Shown: in pieces, positions 1 to 10,625 of the stretch
Numbering within the stretch: the first letter of the stretch is position 1
Layout: every line of letters starts with the position of its first letter
Source: Sperchopsis tessellata
Lineage: Eukaryota > Arthropoda > Insecta > Coleoptera > Hydrophilidae
Direction: 5' to 3'
NCBI GenBank assembly: GCA_033557685.1
Contig: JAWQRN010000260.1
Coordinates: 1 to 32,779 of the forward strand
Length of the DNA stretch: 32,779 nt
Position numbers and translations under genes: made by a program
The notes under the pieces: model-generated
The model's input: only the letters and a program-made list of their open reading frames with translations
Told to the model about the DNA's origin: nothing
Databases searched by the model: none

Positions 1-2670
1 TTCCTTGTCCAAAAAAAATAATAGTCTACTTGAAGTTACACAAAATGTCTAGTTGATGGTGTAAGAGAAATGTCATTTTGACAGTTTGTGAAATATCAAC
101 TTTTTATTTTGCTTATACAAAAGTATCTACGATGTCAGATCCTCTAGCCGCAGAAATTTTAATTATGCATAAAACATACTTGGGGAGCAGCGATGGATTG
201 CATTGTATAAATTAAATGACTGGACAACTCAGTACTTTCCCCAAAGCAAATGTTGCTTATTGCAGAGAATGGAATTACGACAGTAGTTCTTTTCTTGGAT
301 TTATAATGTCCATATTGTTCAAATTCCATTTAAATTATATTGGAATTATATTATTTAAACTGAATTAAAAAACATTTTCAGTCTATCTTGAGCAGTCTCC
401 CAAAAAATAAAATTGCCAAAATATTTTCTTAATTATATATTAAATATTATATTATGTTATGTAAACATATTTGCATATGGAGCAATGGCTTTTACAAAAA
501 CATTATTGACTTTATTTTGGTTTAAATTTTTTGTTGCTATCAACATATATTTGTGTCCATTTCCTCAACATCGACTTTACTATATTGTTTATATTAAATT
601 TTACTTTTTTAATTATTTTAACATTATATTATGTTGTTTTTATATGTATACACCCATGTGCAGTTTTTTTACATACAAATACATGTGAGAATTAAACTAA
701 ATTTTATATAATTATAAAAAACTGTACTTCGACAAAAAATTAAATTTCCGTAACAGAAAAACTTAAGGAAAAAATAATGCCAGGCCAAATGTTCCGTACC
801 TCCATGCCTTAAACTAAATTTATAATGAAACGGGGTTCCTTTACTTAACAATAAAGCCAATAATTATTATTTATCAATTGATTGCGCTACACTGACAACA
901 CTGATTGAACTAAAGAAACTTAAAATAGACACAATCAGAGCAACTAGCAACAACAAATAAGAACGATCTTTACCTGTAGATCTAAACATTATATTTAATA
1001 TTATACAACTATGTTAAAAGTTTATCAGTACGGCATTATTTAGTAGTGTTAGTTATTCCGATTTTAAACAAAAAAATTACTAAAAAGAAATCAATATCCA
1101 ATAAAAACATTAGTGTTCCATCAGGTAGCAACAACCATCTTGTATTTTTTACAATAACATCAGTCGAGTGAAATAAACAAATACAATAACACCACTATTT
1201 TTTTATTTATCATTTAGTGTTTGTGCTACGCAACATCATGAAATCTTTATATACACAGGAATAATAAGAACTTTTATTACATCCTAATCATAATTATAAC
1301 TATATCGATTGCAAGAGCGTATACATATTCCACAATGTTGCGTAACATTCATTTGTTAGCGTGAAAGATTCCTCCAGATCTTTTTTAAACCGTGATACTG
1401 AAAAAATCCAAAGGAATCACCCCCTGGCGTAGGTTTTACACTTTTTTTTGTTTTTCAATTAGAAACATTACTAAAAAGTCTACGACGTTACAGTATTCGG
1501 TTATTTTATCCGATTCTTTTTCAAACGATATAGACTAAGCTTAAAATATTTTTTTTATTAAATAAAACAGCCAGACTTGCATTCACACATTTAAACTCAC
1601 CAGCACGCTCTCATTCAGAAAACGTTAATGCACTAATATTTCATACTCAGTATTTCTTAGTGCACTTTCCACTATTTTAATAATTTTTTGTAAGTTTTAC
1701 TTAGTAGGTTTCACCGACGATTTTTTTTTGTTTATTTAAATAATAAAGAAAATAATTCGTGTGTGTATGTTCACTTAAAGTAAGAAATTTTTAATATAAT
1801 TTTTTTGTTACAAAAGTGTCAGTTGTCATATTTAAACATTTTGACAAACTAACCCCACAGTTAGTTGTACAGGGATCCAATCGATGCTTTGAAATTGGGT
1901 ATGTTGAATGTGTTAGCGATTTCCTAAAAAAATAAACAAGGTCTTGTTAATATCATATATGCGGACATTATAACGTGCATAGAGTGATAATTTAAATTTA
2001 AAACAAACAACATGCAACACCTGTTATTAGCTTTCATCCCAATGTTAGTAGAATAGTTACGTTTTTAGCTTAAAAATTAAAACCTGCGATATATTTATAA
2101 TTATTTCTTAATATACAGTTAACAATACAATGAACACTTTTCTAATGGGATTTTAAATTAACAATTTAAAATGAAAGATAAAGACGCTAGTACATTCATA
2201 TTTCTACAGCGAACACAACTAAAACTTCTAGCAATCTTTTGCAGTTATGTAATTGTTTATTTTGTTGATAATATAACCACCAATGTATGTAGAATAAAAT
2301 ATACTTTGTATTAGAATTAAAGTAAGAAATTTTAACAAATATCTAACATAACTAATTTGACATCAATCAAAATTTTGAAGAAAAATATTCATATGCTGTG
2401 AGTGAGAAAAATAGCTCTAGAATCAAGGTAAGGTTGACAATTAGCACAACCCATACCAAATCATAAATACTGAGGACAGTATCTAGCAGATTGATAAAAA
2501 CCTACTAAAGACATGATAGATTGCCCGTAACAAAAATCATTGGACAGAGAAATCTGAATTTATCCTACCTATTCACCACATGTATTAACGTAAAAATTCA
2601 ATTCGTAACCCTCTATGAAAAAGGTCACTAGTGTGGAAGTTAAATTTTAACAAAATTTCACAGCAAGAAC
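1..2670. other. AT-rich DNA without recognisable genes
   Basis: I read both strands and found no protein family, RNA gene or clear repeat here. Short open frames (for example at 413-688 plus) consist of low-complexity Phe/Tyr/Leu/Ile-rich peptides, as expected from chance translation of AT-rich DNA. Homopolymer A and T runs are frequent. The stretch could be intergenic or intronic; nothing decides between these. Confidence 0.6.
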
Positions 2671-2689
2671 TTTCAACTGAAATTTACAT

Positions 2690-2865
2690 CATTGAGCTGA
2701 AAAGCCGTCTTGTAGCTCAATACCAGGATAGTAAGCATGGGTTCTCAAAGCGGCTAGTTTTTTGTGATTAGGGAAGTCTTTGTGGTGCTCGATGGACGTA
2801 AAACTATGGGTCCAGGTGCACGTAAAAGAACTCAAATCTAGTTAAACATTGGGTGCGGCAAAATT
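2690..2865 (+). repeat. SINE-like element, tRNA-derived head plus conserved core (candidate)
   Basis: A pol III box-A-like sequence (TAGCTCAATACCAGG, 2713-2727) is followed about 12 bases later by a box-B-like GGGTTCTCAAAG (2739-2750), closer than in a normal tRNA. Some 60 bases further on is GTGCACGTAAAAGAACTC (2816-2833). From memory, a core of the type GTGCACGTTAAAGAACCC recurs in several animal tRNA-derived SINEs, and I suspect a member of that superfamily. I see no clear target duplication or 3' tail, so the borders are approximate. It is not a functional tRNA. Confidence 0.4.
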
Positions 2866-2930
2866 CTCAGATGTAGTTACCTAATACCTGGCATCAAAGA
2901 ATGGCATAAGAGTGGAAATAGCCCAATGTT

Positions 2931-3040
2931 ATCAGATGGAATCAAATAATTCATACAGGCTTCTTTAAAAAAAACTTTGGAAAGCACTAATTTTTGTTTA
3001 TAAAGAAACTGTACTAAACGAGTAGGGCAAGTAAAAGATA
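2931..3040 (+). repeat. Dispersed repeat, copy A
   Basis: Direct, diverged repeat of 3519-3622. Shared blocks include CACTAATTTTT and CGAGTAGGGCAA, in the same order and at the same spacing, with substitutions and small gaps between them. A weaker inverted echo (TAAGTAGGGCAAG on the minus strand) lies near 11070. The two copies are about 590 bases apart. Family unknown; transposon debris is the simplest reading. Confidence 0.55.
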
Positions 3041-3407
3041 AAAAATAAACCTTACACTTCTTCTCTATCTACCAAAAAGTAATCTCAAAATTCCATATAA
3101 CTGTATACAAAACCTTAACCTTATCTACTTGATAAAAAATATTGGCTTACCAAATATATTAATTCTAAATTCAAGAATATAATACCAAAAAAGTCGGTAA
3201 CTGCAAAATTTTAAATTTAAAGTGAACTTTCCCATAAACCCTCGAATTTGGAAAATTAAAAATACCAACCAGATTCATCAAGACAAATTGAATAAATTAC
3301 TTGAAGCAAATTTAGGAACTTTTTGCCTATTTCACTGTAAATTTTCCTTAAGATTTTCAGTTATCATTTCTGATATTCACATGCGATGAATCGACTTACC
3401 ACTTCAG

Positions 3408-3622
3408 ATGTTTTCTGGATTACAAGCAATACATGGAAGCCTTGAATGGAAAATCATCACAAATATCTTCTCAGCCATCTCGGAATCAAACAGTTCATTG
3501 AAAAGCTATATTTCTAACATGGATCAGAATATTTATAAGGCTCCTTCTGAAAAATTTTGGGAGACACTAATTTTTCTTTATGAGGAAGAATCTTTAATAA
3601 CGAGTAGGGCAAATTAAAGATA
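3408..3622 (+). repeat. Dispersed repeat, copy B, containing a 69-codon open frame
   Basis: The right part (3519-3622) is the second copy of the repeat at 2931-3040. An open frame runs through it from 3408 to 3617 and ends in ...EEESLITSRAN. The peptide is less biased than the AT-rich chance frames nearby and contains FWETLIFLYEEESL, but I do not recognise a family. Copy A is not open in the equivalent frame for the same length, so coding is doubtful; the peptide may be a fragment of a transposon protein. No gene is claimed. Confidence 0.35.
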
Positions 3623-3798
3623 AAATTTTCGACAGGTAATAAAAGTTCTAAACCCAAATAAAATTTAAGTTTATAAGTTCTCTTCATTTTGTTATTCTTA
3701 TTTATTTAGTAAGAAATATAACAGAAAGATGTAAATATTGCCTGAGCTACAACTAATACAGCAAGAGTTTTGTACATAAATAAAGATATATTCCTGTT

Positions 3799-4078
3799 TA
3801 TCTTCAGGTTTTTTGGGAGATAACCGTGTGTAGGCTTTTGTTTTTGCCAACGTTATGTCCACCGTATCAGAGGACATTGTCAAGACTTGTAGCTCTTAAA
3901 AGCGCTAACTTAAGATTGCCATGTAGCTCTGAAAAGTGATAGATGTAGGTGCCGACCAGCTCTAAAAAGTGCTAATAATAAGAGCTACAGGTCTTGACAA
4001 TGTACCCTGCAACGGTAGACAAAACGTCGGCAAAAACAAATGCCTAAACACGGTTATCTCCCGGAAAACCTGAAGATA
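3799..4078. mobile_element. Foldback element with ~100-bp inverted arms
   Basis: The left arm (3799-3898) is an imperfect reverse complement of the right arm (3979-4078). Shared segments, in order, include TATCTTCAGGTTTT, GGGAGATAACCGTGT, TTTGTTTTTGCC and ACATTGTCAAGAC. The 80-base centre holds three copies of an AGCTCTNAAAAGYGMTAR motif (3891-3908, 3925-3942, 3958-3975). No transposase reading frame is present. This is the architecture of a non-autonomous foldback or long-TIR miniature element. The superfamily is unknown because I see no diagnostic terminal bases or clear target duplication. Confidence 0.7.
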
Positions 4079-5290
4079 TTTACTTTGGCCGTCTACGCAC
4101 TGAATTAATATATTCCTGTTATTAAGAAATGATAATTTCTTAAATGATTAGAAAAAATTTGCTTATAAATTGCCTTGAATACTTAGTAAATAGTTACACT
4201 GTGGCCTTTTGGTGATTTTTTATGGCCCTGCATAATTTGATACATTATATACACTGTTCTTTCTAAATTTCTATTACATTTCATCATCTTAAATGTCTAA
4301 ATTTTAGTTGCCCACTTTATACACAAATGTCATAAAAGTCTGAAATAATACCTGCATAATATCAAAATGACGTTAGATATTTCGATCCCTCTCGATTTGA
4401 AATAAGCTATCCGAAGCAAGCAAATTGTTACAGCTTCTGACTAACTGATTTGTAAACTGCATTTAGTACTCTTTAATTTAGTAGGAAATTAAAAATTTGC
4501 GGTTATAATTTCAAACTTTTTTAAATACATCACATAGAAAGTAATAGAATAAAATTTTGTGTACTAGTTTCTTTTCCTAATTTTCTTTTATTGTTGTCAT
4601 GAACAATAAAGGAGAGATTTAAAATTAAACCATTATGAGTAAATTCTGCTTTGGAATTAAATCTGATAACCAAATGAATTTTCTACAATTTCAAAATAAA
4701 TTACCTTAAACAGTATTTCACTCTGGCTGATATGAATGGAAAAAATCAAGATGGACATAAATAAAATAAATACATAAATAAAACCATAACTGTATATTGA
4801 GAAACGCAACTGTAATGTTACCCTCTGCCGCATTTTCATCTTCATTAGAAAATTCCTACTAAATTTAACGAAAATAGGCAAGAGGAACGGTTCAATGTAC
4901 GAATAAATATAAGGTGTGTGGTACAAGAACAGTAATTATAAATATATCGTATAAAAAGTTACTTAAAACTAAGTTGGAATTTACAAATAATAACTTCATA
5001 TATGTATATCTGATGCGAAATGAAAACTAATAACTGCCGTGGTGTTGCCTTTTCAAAGTAGTTTGGTAACAACTGGTTGACCTGCAAGAAAAACAATGTT
5101 GGTTAAACTGGATAAGGTTATGTTTCTGGTCAAACAGTCAGATATTTAACGCAAAGGCTACTATGAACACAAAAACTCCTTTGGCCTATAGCTAGCCAAC
5201 ACAATTTCAGTTTTATTTACACAGGGGGGGGCGCTTCCAGGATTACAGAAAAATGTCCCTCTTGCTAATAGTTAGTCAATATATAATTTA
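4079..5290. other. AT-rich DNA, nothing recognised
   Basis: No coding signature or repeat was identified. The minus frame at 4657-4926 is Ile/Tyr/Phe-rich and looks like chance. A short G run (GGGGGGGG) occurs at about 5225. Confidence 0.5.
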
Positions 5291-5301
5291 TTATATAAAC
5301 A

Positions 5302-5556
5302 ATGAAAGACGTTGCAATAGAACAACAATTTATATTAGGACAAAAGTGGACAATTTACAAAATTAAGAATACAGAAAGTTACTTGTGGTTGGTTGACGGT
5401 CGTTCTTTAAAAGCAACAACCGTGGAGGGCATTCAATGGCCCTTCACGGATTTACCAACATCTGTGGTAGAAGCGTGTGGCATCTTTGAGTGGGCTGTGG
5501 CTTTGGCCGAGCTATTTTTCTTATCAATTTCACGACTTGCTGAAATGGGAACATAA
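5302..5556 (+). CDS. Unrecognised 84-residue ORF, possible exon or transposon fragment
   Basis: This ATG-initiated frame of 84 codons ends in TAA. Its composition differs from the chance frames nearby: it uses Trp, Glu, Ala, Val and Gly freely, and 5420-5520 is clearly less AT-rich than the flanks. Visible landmarks are Trp-rich segments (KWTIYKIKN, YLWLVDGRS, GIQWPFTDLP) and a hydrophobic C-terminal stretch around FEWAVALAELFFLSI that could be one membrane-associated helix. I do not recognise the family. It could be a tiny gene, a single exon, or a piece of a mobile element. No TATA box, splice pairing or poly(A) signal was established. The position and ATG start are as seen; function is unknown. 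Confidence 0.25.
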   Translation: MKDVAIEQQFILGQKWTIYKIKNTESYLWLVDGRSLKATTVEGIQWPFTDLPTSVVEACGIFEWAVALAELFFLSISRLAEMGT

Positions 5557-5559
5557 AAT

Positions 5560-6440
5560 ATAATACTTAAAATTCAAAATAAATATAAACTAATCATTAC
5601 TACTGATTATGGTCTGGTCGTGATCATAGCTTTCCATGGTTGATGTTACAGCACATTTTCTAAACCTTCTTAATTCGGGAGCCATAGCGCTATGCCTGTC
5701 AGGTTTAGTTAAATAAAAATATCGTATTAAGTTTAGTAGGATAGTACATCTCAATATCTTCATAAATTAGTTTTATGTTGGTGCTAGTTAGGGATGGTTA
5801 TATTCATAATTCAATTACAAGTTATTTGCGTTAAAGGCCTGGCAGACATAGTACCACGGATTGTATATATGGCTGTGCTATTTTTACCCTGATTCTTATT
5901 TTGAAATTTGAATTTATCTTAGATACAATGTACTCAGATATAATGGGACGAGAGCGACTTCTCTTTTTATAAGACTGTAACTATACAGAATTAACCTAGT
6001 GATTGCAAAAAGAATTATTGAAAATTTATGATTTTTGTATGGTAACGCTTGCTAAAGTTCTGTATAGATCAGTGTGTGTAAACAAGACTTAAATGGTAAA
6101 GAGTATTTTTACATTTTAAATGTAATTTACTTCATTAAAATTCATAAATTCTTAAGACTATAACTCATTTACTAATTGATACAATTAATCAATATTTTTA
6201 ACAATTTTTAAATAATCAGTTTCAATTAAGAGTGCATCATGACTTCCCAGTAAAGACTGGGGTCTTATCTATCTTTCTCATGTAAATGTTAACTTCCAAA
6301 CCAAAATATAAAATACAAGTTATATGTGAACAATTTTTTATGTGTATATAAAAATAGGCTGCCTTAATAGACTGATTTTATATATAAATCAATTCGCAGT
6401 ATAACCATTGTTCAATAATTATTTTATACCATTTTTGTTC
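5560..6440. other. AT-rich DNA, nothing recognised
   Basis: No convincing coding frame, repeat or structured RNA was found. Confidence 0.5.
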
Positions 6441-6446
6441 CGTTTC

Positions 6447-6915
6447 TAGTTAAAGTCCACATGCTTGCGGAATTACAAAATCCAAATTGTGGAACGTTTC
6501 CTATTGGCTGATAAATTTTAAATTTACCGACGGGAATTATTCGTCCGAATGTTTTATAAAAATTGCGATGCCGCAAAAAGTTAAATCTGTTTTATCTTTT
6601 TGCAAAATTCCTAAATGTTTATGTTAGGTGCGTGTACGATTACTAACAGCACATATAGAATTATTATAGCTACATACACAAATTCTTCGATTACTTTTTA
6701 ATTTAATTTAAACCTTTAGTTTTGAACACTTTTGTTTTTAATGACGTTTTGAAGGTTAACTATCATTTTTTACCAACATAAAAGATGATTAGAAATTATA
6801 ATCCCCCAAATTTATGGATGCATGTGGACGTCGTTGGTTTACGACCAATAAAGTTTTGCGAATCGCAATTTGGATTTAGCAATTCGTGAGCATGTGGACA
6901 TACCTTTACTCCAAT
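6447..6915. mobile_element. Second foldback or long-TIR element
   Basis: The left arm (about 6447-6535) and right arm (about 6822-6915) are inverted, imperfect copies. Shared segments in order are AGTNAAAG, GTCCACATGCT, GAATT, AAATCCAAATTG, ATTGG and ACCGACG/AACGACG, with small gaps. The centre (about 290 bases) is AT-rich and has no transposase frame. The minus frame at 6796-7071 overlaps the right arm and is probably not a gene. The arms share no sequence with those of 3799-4078, so this is a different family. Confidence 0.6.
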
Positions 6916-7378
6916 ACACGTTACAGACCTTTTCAAATGCAGGTTATAGTTATAGTTTATTGAGCCATGTAATAAAAATTTCAATGACATTTTAATTTTA
7001 TTCCTAAAAGTAATTCTGCTTAGAGCAGAATCATTCAATTCAGTATGGGTCCTTGAAATGTTCAATGTCAATTTCTTAGGTCAAGGTTTAATTTAGCTTG
7101 TGCGTGAATGGCTATGCTACATTGAAATAATTTATGTGCCAGAATTTATTTAGCAAATTATGTATTATTTTTTCAAATTCATTTTACCAAAATAAAATTT
7201 AAAATAAATCACGTATAATAACTAGTTTACATTTTAGTTTAGTTGTAGTTGTAGCAACAACAAAAGTGCCTCTCCTTAGAAGCAGTAGTTAGTAGCCCTG
7301 GACGATTACGAAATTTCATAATCTATTATCGATTATTGTATAATAATCGATTATACTGATTAATAGAAAAAAATGGGC

Positions 7379-7589
7379 AATCAAATAATCGAAAAAATCA
7401 GGTAATCAAATAATCAACAAAATTGATTAATCAAATAATCGATGATCGATTAATGAAATAATCAATGATCGATTAATCAAATAATCAATGATTTATTAAT
7501 CAAATAATAAATCATCGATTAATCAAATAATCAATCATTGACTAATCCAATAATCGATTATAGATTAATCAAATAATCGATCATCGATT
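7379..7589. repeat. Tandem array, nine units of 23-25 bp
   Basis: Two 25-bp units (7379-7403, 7404-7428) are followed by seven 23-bp units starting at 7429, 7452, 7475, 7498, 7521, 7544 and 7567. The consensus core is AATCAAATAATCGATNATCG followed by ATT. Each unit holds one or two ATCGAT or ATCAAT motifs, giving a regular lattice of near-palindromes. Just upstream (7314-7365) the same motif appears in less regular form. There is no open reading frame. Confidence 0.9.
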
Positions 7590-7712
7590 AAAAAGTTAAA
7601 AATTTCAACCTATGCTTTATTTATCATAATTATAATAAACAAAATCCCCGTTCTTATGTGGGACACATGGAATTTGCAGAATATATCAAGAATGTTAATT
7701 TTGTATATGAAA

Positions 7713-7804
7713 AATAAAATAATCGATGATTGATTAATCAAATAATCGATCATCTATTAATCAAAAAATCAATCATCGATTAATTAGATAATCGATTATA
7801 TTAT
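7713..7804. repeat. Second array of the same 23-bp repeat
   Basis: About four more units (starting at 7713, 7736, 7759 and 7782) of the AATCAAATAATCGAT repeat, in the same orientation. They are separated from the first array by 123 bases of unrelated sequence (7590-7712). The last unit is degenerate and runs into ATTATTAAAATAATTATTAATT. Confidence 0.85.
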
Positions 7805-10020
7805 TAAAATAATTATTAATTAAAATAATTTCTAAGGCTAGAAGATAGTACTGACCCCTTTTACTACTTACTTCTTGCATACAGAAAATTTCATGCCTGA
7901 AGTAAAATAACTAAATTAAACAAAAATTGTTCGTATCAAAATTACCATTTTCCTAAATGAATTCCTTGTATAGTATTTTTTTTAATAAATGTTAAATATT
8001 AACTTCTTAAACGAATAAATCAAATTTATATCTCACAAAAAATGAGTAAAATCCATATCCTAAATTTATGTAAATTCCATTAAATGGTCATGAAGGCATA
8101 TTTAGCAAGAATATAAGAAGAATTGTAAACTGATTCTCCATTCTTATTTTTAAGAATTTAATAGCACATTTATATGCTGTTGTTTCCATGATCATTTGAT
8201 AATCTACTTTATTGATCTCATGTAAAATTAGGTATGGTAAAAATCTAACTAAAATTGAAAATCTAGCAGAATTTTTTGATTATAATAACAATATAATATT
8301 TATATTTCAAATTTGGAATAGGACAAATAAAGAATGCTGTTATGAAATAAAAATGATAGTGTATCTCAACTTTTGGATTTGTAATAGACAAACAGTAACA
8401 GAGTTCATGAACGAATCAAGATCTGAAATTTTGTAAACTTTTTGTTATACATCTTTGGATAATTACCTATGTTATGGAACCTAAAAATTTTATTATATTT
8501 AAAAAACTAAATACAGTGTCAAGAGTTTCTCACAGTTTGAAATGTATGTATACTTTAGGTAGAACTATGGCATTTACATATAATAATTACCCCAATGAAG
8601 ACATAACTTTTATAATAAAACAAAATTTACTACTTTATTACTTTGGCCAATGAGCAAAATTACAGATACAAAATAATTATTTAATTGATACCCATTGAAT
8701 ACCTTACAGTGTTGAGAATAATGATTAGGATTACTTGGGAAAAATTGATATTGTAATTTTATTTCACTAATTGGCATATTTTTTAATATTTCTTATGCCA
8801 AATTACTAGAAGAAAAGTAGTTTTTTATGAGAAATTTGTTATCATATCCTCATCACACTTTGGGTATAAGGGAGATTAATTAGCAATTATTATACAAGAG
8901 TATTGCATAGTATTTCCAATGAGGTGGTTGACTTGACTGGCAATAATTGGGACATTACTATAGTTACATTTAATAGTCAAAAACAATCCTCTCCCCATGT
9001 GCTGTTATATCCAAGAGCTTAGCTACGTGGACCAGTGTATTTTATTTTAGAATAATTAATTATGTTGGATTGAAAAATGTTACTATTCGTAAGTTTTATT
9101 TCCCCATTTTTACCTGCTCAGTGCACAACAATTATACCTATTTTATACACAAGCTAACAGTGGCTGTGCTGTCTGTTCAGTCCGTTTGTGCAGTATATTA
9201 ACATTAAATATATGGCAACCATTAGTTGTACCTTGCAAAGAAGAGTAATAATTTGAAAACACATGTCAAATATTAAGAAAGCCAATGGAATAAAGGATGA
9301 TGAAAAACTATGTTATAGACATAAGAAGCGTATAAATTGCAAGAGATAGATGAAAATATGAGAGCCAGTAAACAAAGTCTAAAAAATAAATGAAAGAAGG
9401 ACGACAGATGTCTGTAGAGGTAAATTGTATATAAACCTTAAAAGTAGTGCGAAAAATCTATCGTTTATTATATCAAAAATAGAACAACCATTATTTAAAA
9501 ATTTTAAGCTGTGCAGATTGCCGTTTCGCAGTTTAATAAAGTAATTTACAAATAGTTCAAAATATATTCATGATAGGATAACTACTGTCTGAGAAAGATG
9601 TACCCTCTTATTTTTAAGTGAAATATTAGCCTAAACTCCTTCGATGGGGCAGAGAAAAGATTCTAGATGAGCCAAACTTCAAACGCCTGTTAAGTCCGAA
9701 ATTCAAAACATTGACAATGAAATAAGTATAACAAAAACAAGTGTTCTAAAATATTTTCATGATTTGGGTATAAAACTTGTCTGTAAAAATTGGGCAGAAA
9801 AGAAATTTGCCAAGAAGATTTGAGTACTTTAGAGTAAGAAGTGATTTTCCGATTATTTGAAAAAATGAGATTTGTGTACATAATTGGGGGCTTCTCACTA
9901 AACAGGAATTAATGCAAAGGAGCACCAAAAATTGTAAAAAATAGTTTTTTGGAATGCTAAAAAAAAATTGCTTATTGATAAAAGGGGTCTACTATAAATG
10001 GAGTTACAATGTTTCTTCTT
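7805..10020. other. AT-rich DNA, nothing convincingly recognised
   Basis: The 74-codon frame at 8212-8436 (plus) has a plausible but unidentifiable composition. Between about 9480 and 9960 several interrupted plus-strand frames contain Lys-rich segments (for example LGIKLVCKNWAEKKFAKK) that might be decayed transposase, but I cannot assign a family. Confidence 0.4.
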
Positions 10021-10028
10021 CTTCCTTT

Positions 10029-10273
10029 TATATTATACCTTTCACTTAGAACCCAAACGATTTTTACTGCTCTTGGGATATAGACAGCCAACTATCTTAC
10101 CATTTCTTCTCCTTTGTCTTTCCCATCTGACTACATCATCCACTCAGCATGTTCGTTCTATCTCGTCGTTCATGACCTTGTCTAACTATGTTTCCCGCTA
10201 TCTGTCTTAATATTTTAATTTTTGTGTCTGACCGTGTTTCGATTCCATAAGTTGGTACCGGTCTAACACATAC
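10029..10273 (-). pseudogene. RTE-type LINE reverse transcriptase, C-terminal relic
   Basis: On the minus strand from 10273 a frame reads VCVRPVPTYGIETRSDTK, continues through KILRQIAG and ...RDRTNML, then hits a stop. After a frame change it reads DVVRWERQRRR. This succession (a C-V-R-P-V-x-T-Y-G-x-E-T-R block, a LRxIAG block, an R-rich DVVRWxRxRRR block) matches, from memory, the tail downstream of the reverse transcriptase domain in insect non-LTR retrotransposons. The catalytic FADD region is absent, as expected for a short fragment. There is at least one frameshift and one stop, so it is non-functional. The minus orientation opposes the adjacent mariner relic. Confidence 0.65.
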
Positions 10274-10409
10274 TTTTTATATTCAAAACTTAAAAACTGA
10301 TTTGGAAAAAAAAGTCTTATAGACAAAAGATTCCGATGCTAAATTGGAATTGCCGGGTTAATAACACGCTTAAAGTTCAGAAGGAGATCAATAACTGTGG
10401 GTTCATAAA

Positions 10410-10625
10410 GTTAAGATCTAGCTTTGCCAAGATTATCTTTTATTCAAAAACCTCAAATAGCATCTTAGGGAAAGCATTTTGCTGCTTATGAAGCAGTGAA
10501 AGATGCTGTTAGACAATATTTTACAAGGTTGCTGAAGGATTCTTTTTCTGAAGGATATTTTTTCTGAGAGTATTGGATGAGCTTTCATAGATGTACAAAT
10601 TACATTAAAATACAACCTCATAATA
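10410..10625 (+). pseudogene. Mariner-family transposase, C-terminal relic
   Basis: Read across two frame changes, the plus strand gives DLALP, then DYLLFKNLK, a stop, HLR, then GKHFAAYEAVKDAVRQYFTR and SFSEG. This is the layout around the third catalytic Asp of mariner transposases (PDLAPSDY, then an LF..LK.HLRG block, then an alternating charged helix and an F-x-x-G-I block). Only the end of the domain remains; the first two catalytic residues lie in sequence I cannot recognise. It is less well preserved than the mariner at 31887 onward and has a different sequence in this segment, so it belongs to another lineage. Broken by stop and frameshifts. Confidence 0.55.

Noticed and set aside
413..860. 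Small ORFs rich in Phe, Tyr and Ile near the left edge
   Set aside because: Low-complexity composition expected of chance frames in AT-rich DNA, with no motif or splice support.
7379..7804. CRISPR array
   Set aside because: The 23-bp units follow one another without unique spacers, and the window is eukaryotic.
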